Below are positions 59,603 through 64,000 of a DNA stretch of 64,000 nt, one piece after another (within the stretch, counting starts at the first letter, position 1; every line of letters begins with the position of its first letter). The stretch lies in NCBI RefSeq assembly GCF_003265705.1, contig NW_020312904.1, forward strand, positions 1,515,332 through 1,579,331, given 5' to 3'. Source of the DNA: Callorhinus ursinus. Lineage: Eukaryota; Chordata; Mammalia; Carnivora; Otariidae. Under the pieces are notes generated by a model. The model was not told the origin of the DNA. It worked only from the letters and a program-made list of their open reading frames with translations, and ran no database searches. Position numbers and translations under genes: made by a program.

Positions 59603-59900
59603 CCTGCACACTCACACATGGCCAGTCACACATGCACACTCACACACGGCCACACTCACGCCTGCACACTCACACACGGCCAGTCACACATGCACACTCA
59701 CACACGGCCACACTCACGCCTGCACACTCACACACGGCCAGTCACACATGCACACATACATGGTCACTCACACACTCGCCATCACACGCATGCACATGTG
59801 TGCGCTCACAACTAAGCACACATGCACATGCGCAGATATGTACACACAATGTACTCACACAAACCCTCGTGCACACTCACACGCATGCTCGTGCAAGCAG
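59603..59900 (+). repeat. 58-bp CA-rich minisatellite and CA/CACATG tail
   Basis: The anchor CCTGCACACTCACACA starts at 59603, 59661 and 59719, exactly 58 bases apart. Each unit contains two CACACGGCCA blocks. The tandem part ends near 59755 and continues as a degenerate CACATG/CACAC repeat to about 59900. Confidence 0.93.
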
Positions 59901-59914
59901 GCACACGCTGGGTG

Positions 59915-59990
59915 TCAGCTTCCTGAGGGCAGGAACCCTGTCTGTCCGATGCTTCCCTGCCAGGCCGGTGCCCTGGGCGCTCAGTGTGGA
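59915..59990 (+). repeat. L2/MIR-type fragment
   Basis: AGCTTCCTGAGGGCAGGAAC, CCTGTCTGTCCGATGCTTCC and GGTGCCCTGGGCGCTCAG resemble the dispersed phrase CTTGAGGGCAGGGACTGTGTCTGTC ... CCTGGCACATAGTAGGCGCTCA. Confidence 0.45.
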
Positions 59991-61399
59991 CTTGCACACA
60001 CGTGGGTTGGGGTGACCCGAGATGGGGCATCTGAGGCTCCATGGAAACAGCAGCCATGTGCCCATGGCAGGGATAGGCTGCTTTACCCACTGGCCTCCTA
60101 ACAGTCCCTACAGCCCGTGTCTCCAGGGACACAGGGAGCACCAGAGAGCCTCCAGGTTGGAGAAAAAGGTGCCTCCAAAGCCCGCCCGTGGGTGCAGCGG
60201 CATCAGGGACCCGGTCTTTCTAGGATTCGGCCGCAAGGGCAGCCGTGGGAAGGGGCGGGCGCTCCTCTGCTCACTCCCCAGACCCTCCACGGGTGGCCCC
60301 AGTCCTGACAGACACACAGAGGAGGATGGATGCCAACTGCAGGCTCTGGTGCAGGTCCCAGGAGAGGCGGGAGGGAACACGCCCCCTGAGCCTGACCCGT
60401 GGTCAGCCCTCCTGCGCGGGGTCCCCAGGACTCTGGTGTGGCTGGGGTGGAAACTTCCAGATGAGGCACGTGGGGGGACCTAAGCCCCTTCTGGAGAGTC
60501 TGCATTTCAACTGTTGCACGATGCACATTCCCTCCTCAGTACAAAGAGAATTACTGGAAGGTACATCCTCGCTCTGCTCCCAAGAGGCCTCTGGGTAACC
60601 GCAGGCCCTGGGCTGTGGCTGCCTTCCCAGGCACCCCTCAGACCAGGCCAGCTGGAGGGCGTGGGGCAGTACTAGCCAGGCTGTCTGCTGCTCATCTCGG
60701 GCACGCTGGGGGTGAGGGTGGGGGTCCCCCCCACACCCTATGCCTGTGGCCCTCGTCCCTCAACCACACCCTGGGCTGTTTCCTGGAAGGTTCCAAGGCC
60801 CAGTCACAGGGTGGTGTATCCTCCAGGCAGGAGGGAGGAGGGAGGGAGAGGAAGGGAGAAGAGTGGGAGTGGCCGCCACCTGGGCCCCAGGGATTGCCCG
60901 GCTCAGCCCACGGCCTTCCCCTGCTCTGGTCCCGCTTGGCCTCGGGGCCTCCCTGGGCTCCCGGACGTGCGGCCGCACCCCTGCAGTCCACCTTGGCACG
61001 CGGGCGTCACTCATTCACCCGCTGACGCAGACACATCTGCCTCCATGGGACGTCACACCATCTGTTCCCGGCCGTGTTTTCTAAGTGTCCTCTGAGGGCA
61101 GGACTGTGTGGGGCTCCAAAACACACTGCGCCTTCGGAGAGACCCCAGAGGCGTTGAGGGGCCACGCTGGGCATGCCGCTGCCGCCACAGCCCACCTCCA
61201 TGGGCTCAGATCCCAGTGACGGAAGGGACCCTGGGGCTGGACTGGGCTTGCACCGTGGCGGGGAGGAGGCAGCGCTGACCCGGGGGCTCTACGGGGAGGG
61301 GGGCGGAGGCACTGACCTGGGGGGGGCATCAGGGCTGGACTGAGCCCCGCGGGGAGGGCGGAGGTAGTGCTGACCTGGGGGGGCACCGATCTTATGTCT
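59991..61399. other. GC-rich intergenic sequence, no gene seen
   Basis: No gene recognised. The part at about 61255-61390 has a loose repeat (GGGGAGG...GAGG..GCACTGACCTGGGGGG) seen roughly three times, suggesting a short degenerate tandem repeat. Confidence 0.4.
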
Positions 61400-61830
61400 G
61401 ATTTCTCCAAACGCACACATCTTTCACAAAATGAAAAAAAAAAGTTCTGATGAGCCTTCCTAATGAGAAATATAATATTTAAAGGCAAAGAAATCATTGT
61501 TCAAAACTACAAGGACAACTCCACACCCCCTTCGAGAGGATCTGCAGCCTGTCCCCCGGTTGATGCCATTGTTAATTTTTCCTAATGACACATTCAAGAA
61601 ACAAAACAAAACAAAAGAACCATCAACTCAGCGTTTAGAACAACATATTTTGACAGCATATTTTTAAACCAATTCCCCCCTTCCAATGACAGTGCCATCG
61701 TGCAATCTTTTTAAGTCTACTCAGTATATACCAACATGATTATCTCATATTCTTCTCTCGACAAAAACTTCGAGATACATAATGACAGCGTGATCCACAT
61801 GCAAATGCATTCGCGGGACATTGTCTCTTC
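61400..61830. promoter_or_regulatory. AT-rich block, candidate regulatory element
   Basis: About 430 bases of AT-rich sequence in GC-rich flanks, with an A run (61432-61443), AAATATAATATTTAAAGG, GTTAATTTTTCCTAATGAC and the AAACAAAACAAAACAAAAG stretch (61596-61617). The A-rich stretches could also mean an old retroelement. Confidence 0.3.
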
Positions 61831-62539
61831 TTGCAAGGACCAGGAAGGAGGAAACAAGGCGCGACGGCCCCCGGGTGCTCCCGCGCGGCGGGCGTCCTGT
61901 GCGGTCAGCTGTGCAAAGCCGCTGGCGCAGAGTTGGGGGAGTGAGCGGCACTCAGACGCCCATCCCGCCCCCTGCCGGGAAAAGGCTCCAAGGACAGAGA
62001 CTCCGCGGGCCCCCGCACTGCCCACAAGGACCCGGATATCCCTGCACTAGGGGAGCTCGTCTGGGCTCCCAGCAAGAGTGGAGGGGACCTCCCTACAGGT
62101 GCACACAACACGGTCACCGTGTCCCCCTCGCCTGGGAGGCCATGGGCTTGGCCCTCACAAGGCGCCCGCTTTCCCCATCAATACCGCGAGGCCAGTGGCA
62201 TCTAGCCTCCCACCCTTTGGGGACTGTGAGCAGCATGGTACAGAGGGCCCTAAACCCGCAAAGGGTGGCACCAGGCGTGCATTCTCCACGTCTTTTTCGG
62301 AGGCCCCCTGTTGTCCCTGCCCAGACCTGCTGCGTCAGGAACCAGATGGGGACAACAAGCACGCTCTTCTGAGCCCTCCAGGGACCTGACCCACGTAAAT
62401 TTGAGGACTGCCGGGAGAGCAAGGCAGGATGCGCCTCACAGCGTGGGTGTGCGGATGAAGCCGGGAGGGATCCAGGCAGCTCCCCAACCCCAAGGGATCC
62501 GCCAAGGTGGGACCCCACCACTCAGTGGGTGTGCCAGGC
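61831..62539. other. GC-rich intergenic sequence, nothing recognised
   Basis: No gene or repeat family visible. Confidence 0.4.
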
Positions 62540-62905
62540 TGCATAACGCCCCCAAACAAGAGCAGGACCTCATCCCCGGTGTTTGTGGATGTGATGACGA
62601 AGTTGCGGGTCTTGACGTGGATGATGCTGGGTTTCTGGGGGGCCCGGTGTCCTCAGAGGGGTCCCCACAAGAGGGCGGCGGGGATCTGGAGGCAGAGAAG
62701 ATGGGCGGACAAAAGCAGAGGAAAGCAGAGGTCGAGGAGAGAGCAGATGCCCCTGGAAGGGCTGTGAGGTGGAGGAGGGGACGAGCCAGGGGACGCGGCC
62801 TCCTCCCGAGGCTGGCAAGGGGAGGAAGCAGCTTCTCCCTGCAGCCTCCAGAATCCTGCGGGCACTTGACTTCGGTGCCAGGCCTGGGGAGCTCATCGGA
62901 GCCAT
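62540..62905 (+). repeat. MaLR-type LTR
   Basis: The phrase order CATAACGCCCCCAAACAAGA, GGACCTCATCCCCGGTGTTT, GTGGATGTGATGACGAAGTT, GTGTCCTCAGAGGGGTCCCC, ACAAGAGGGCGGCGGGGATC, GAGGCTGGCAAGGGGAGGAA and TTCTCCCTGCAGCCTCCAGA follows a common mammalian MaLR-like LTR (TAATCCCCGGAACCTGTGAATGTG ... CTTATAAGAGGGAGGCAGG ... GAAGCTGGAAAAGGCAAGGAA ... CTAGAGCCTCCAGAAGG). Non-coding. Confidence 0.65.
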
Positions 62906-63465
62906 TCCGCCCCCCTTGCTCATGTGGACTGTGGTCTCAGGCTCCGACACGCGGCGGGAACGGTGTCAGCAGGAGACCCATGTCCTTGGAGGAAAAGGGC
63001 AGCGTCCTTCGGCCGAGAAGGAGGCTGACTCATCCAGAAGCCCTGCAGGGCAGGGATGGACCCCAACTCCAGAGAAAGCTTTCAGGGGCCCCCACGTGCA
63101 AGAAAGGGAAAGAGGAGAGGTTTCTAAAGGTCTGTGTCCACCGAGGGAACCGTGTCTGCTTCTTGGGCCGTGTCACCCACTGGGACCCTGGAGGGTGAGG
63201 AGCCGTGGCAGACAGCCCTCTGCCGGAGGAATGCCACACAGGGGCCTTCCACAGCCTTCCACAGCCGGAGGCAGCTCTCCACCTTCCCCGCATCAGGAAG
63301 CTGTGGTGCGGTTTGGAGGTCAAGTGGACCAAATCTTCCAGGGGCAGCTCGTCACTCACATCTCTGGCAAAGTTGTCAGGTGCTCGGTCTTCACTGCAAC
63401 GTTCACCTCCAGGAGCACCTCCCAACAGCCTCACTGGGGAGACCGAGGGCAGGGAGGGTGCATGC
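62906..63465. other. Intergenic sequence, no gene seen
   Basis: No gene recognised. A CTTCCACAGC unit is repeated twice at about 63246-63266. Confidence 0.4.
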
Positions 63466-63660
63466 ATGCTTTGTGATTGTGTGTGCATGCCCATGCACTG
63501 TGTGTGTGTGGTGTGAATGCATGTGTGTGCATTGTCCATGTGTCTGTGTGCATGTGTGTGCATGTGTGTGCACTGTCCACATGTGTCTGTGTTGTTCCTG
63601 CATGCATGCATGCACGCGGTGTCTCTATTCTGTGTATTGTGTGTGTTGCCGGCATGAATG
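63466..63660 (+). repeat. TG/TGCATG degenerate microsatellite
   Basis: Alternating GTGTGTGCATG-type units, including GCATGCATGCATGCACGCG near 63600. This is Z-DNA-prone and gives Cys/Val-rich artefact frames. Confidence 0.85.
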
Positions 63661-64000
63661 TCCCTCCTGTCTCTCTGTGCAGTGGGGCCGTGATTTCTGG
63701 CTCATGCCAGTACTCCTTGCTGCGTCCTGCCCTCCCAGCTGCACTCCATCCACCGCGCTGACCCTGAGTCAGGCCCCAGCCAGCCGTGGCTCCCCCTCTG
63801 GGCTGACCCCACGGCGCTGTCACCATTCTTCAGCCCTTGCTCTCAGCACGTGGAGCTCCCAGGCCCGCAGGGCCCTCCGCTCCATCTACCAGTGCAGGCT
63901 GTGCCTGAGGAAGCTAGGTGCTGCGGAGGCTCCGTGCAAAGGCCCAGGGTGGGCCCTTCCTCCTGGTGGGGGCATGGGGCAGGGCGGGGGAGAGTCACCT
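63661..64000. other. GC-rich intergenic sequence, nothing recognised
   Basis: No gene or repeat recognised before the window edge. Confidence 0.4.

Noticed and set aside
59603..59755. Regular repeats considered as a CRISPR array
   Set aside because: The repeats are directly adjacent without unique spacers, CA-rich, and in a mammalian genome; it is a minisatellite.
19972..64000. First exon of the longer TAFA5 isoform in the upstream region
   Set aside because: I looked on the minus strand for its hydrophobic FWAFMILASLL-type leader and did not find it. It may lie right of the window or in the gap.

Overview
This is a vertebrate nuclear genome window, almost certainly from a carnivoran mammal. 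It holds two tRNA-derived SINEs of the carnivore SINEC type, one of them (49453-49661) flanked by 15-bp target-site duplications. Other old mammalian repeats are present: LINE-1 3' ends, MaLR-type LTRs and MIR fragments. The SINE at 49.5 kb reads more like a caniform (dog, bear, seal, mustelid) copy than a cat copy, but I cannot name the species. Most of the window is GC-rich and CpG-rich, with many minisatellites, as is typical of distal chromosome arms. A run of exactly 100 N at 30820-30919 marks an assembly gap of unknown size.

I can support only one protein-coding segment. It is the first coding exon of TAFA5 (FAM19A5) on the minus strand, 19971 down to 19881, followed by a clean splice donor. 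It encodes the hydrophobic leader of the short isoform of this secreted, brain-enriched chemokine-like protein. The exon sits in a strong CpG island (about 19490-21270) that should hold its promoter and 5' UTR. Because the gene runs leftward, positions 1-19880 are TAFA5 intron 1. The area right of the island is upstream sequence, or an intron of the longer TAFA5 isoform if that isoform's first exon lies further right. I did not find that exon here.

Layout: 1-19880 is the intron, with a 1.3-kb CAT/CAC trinucleotide satellite (1621-2935), a LINE-1 3' UTR (about 5790-6480), an AT-rich block with homeodomain/POU-like motifs (6590-7025), MaLR LTRs and a SINE. 19490-21270 is the promoter island. 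22.5-25.3 kb is AT-rich and partly LINE-1 derived. 25.3-64 kb is a GC-rich gene desert with several minisatellites (14, 45 and 58 bp units), a 13-bp perfect hairpin, more MaLR LTRs, and sharply bounded AT-rich islands at 34.1, 36.1, 37.7, 43.8, 45.5, 51.0 and 61.4 kb. These islands are the best candidates for conserved enhancers of TAFA5.

The many long reading frames in the GC-rich parts are explained by scarce stop codons or by tandem repeats; I do not regard them as genes. I see no new enzyme, defence or mobile system. The most useful leads are the TAFA5 5' region (stacked upstream reading frames, CGG and G-quadruplex repeats) and the AT-rich candidate regulatory blocks.
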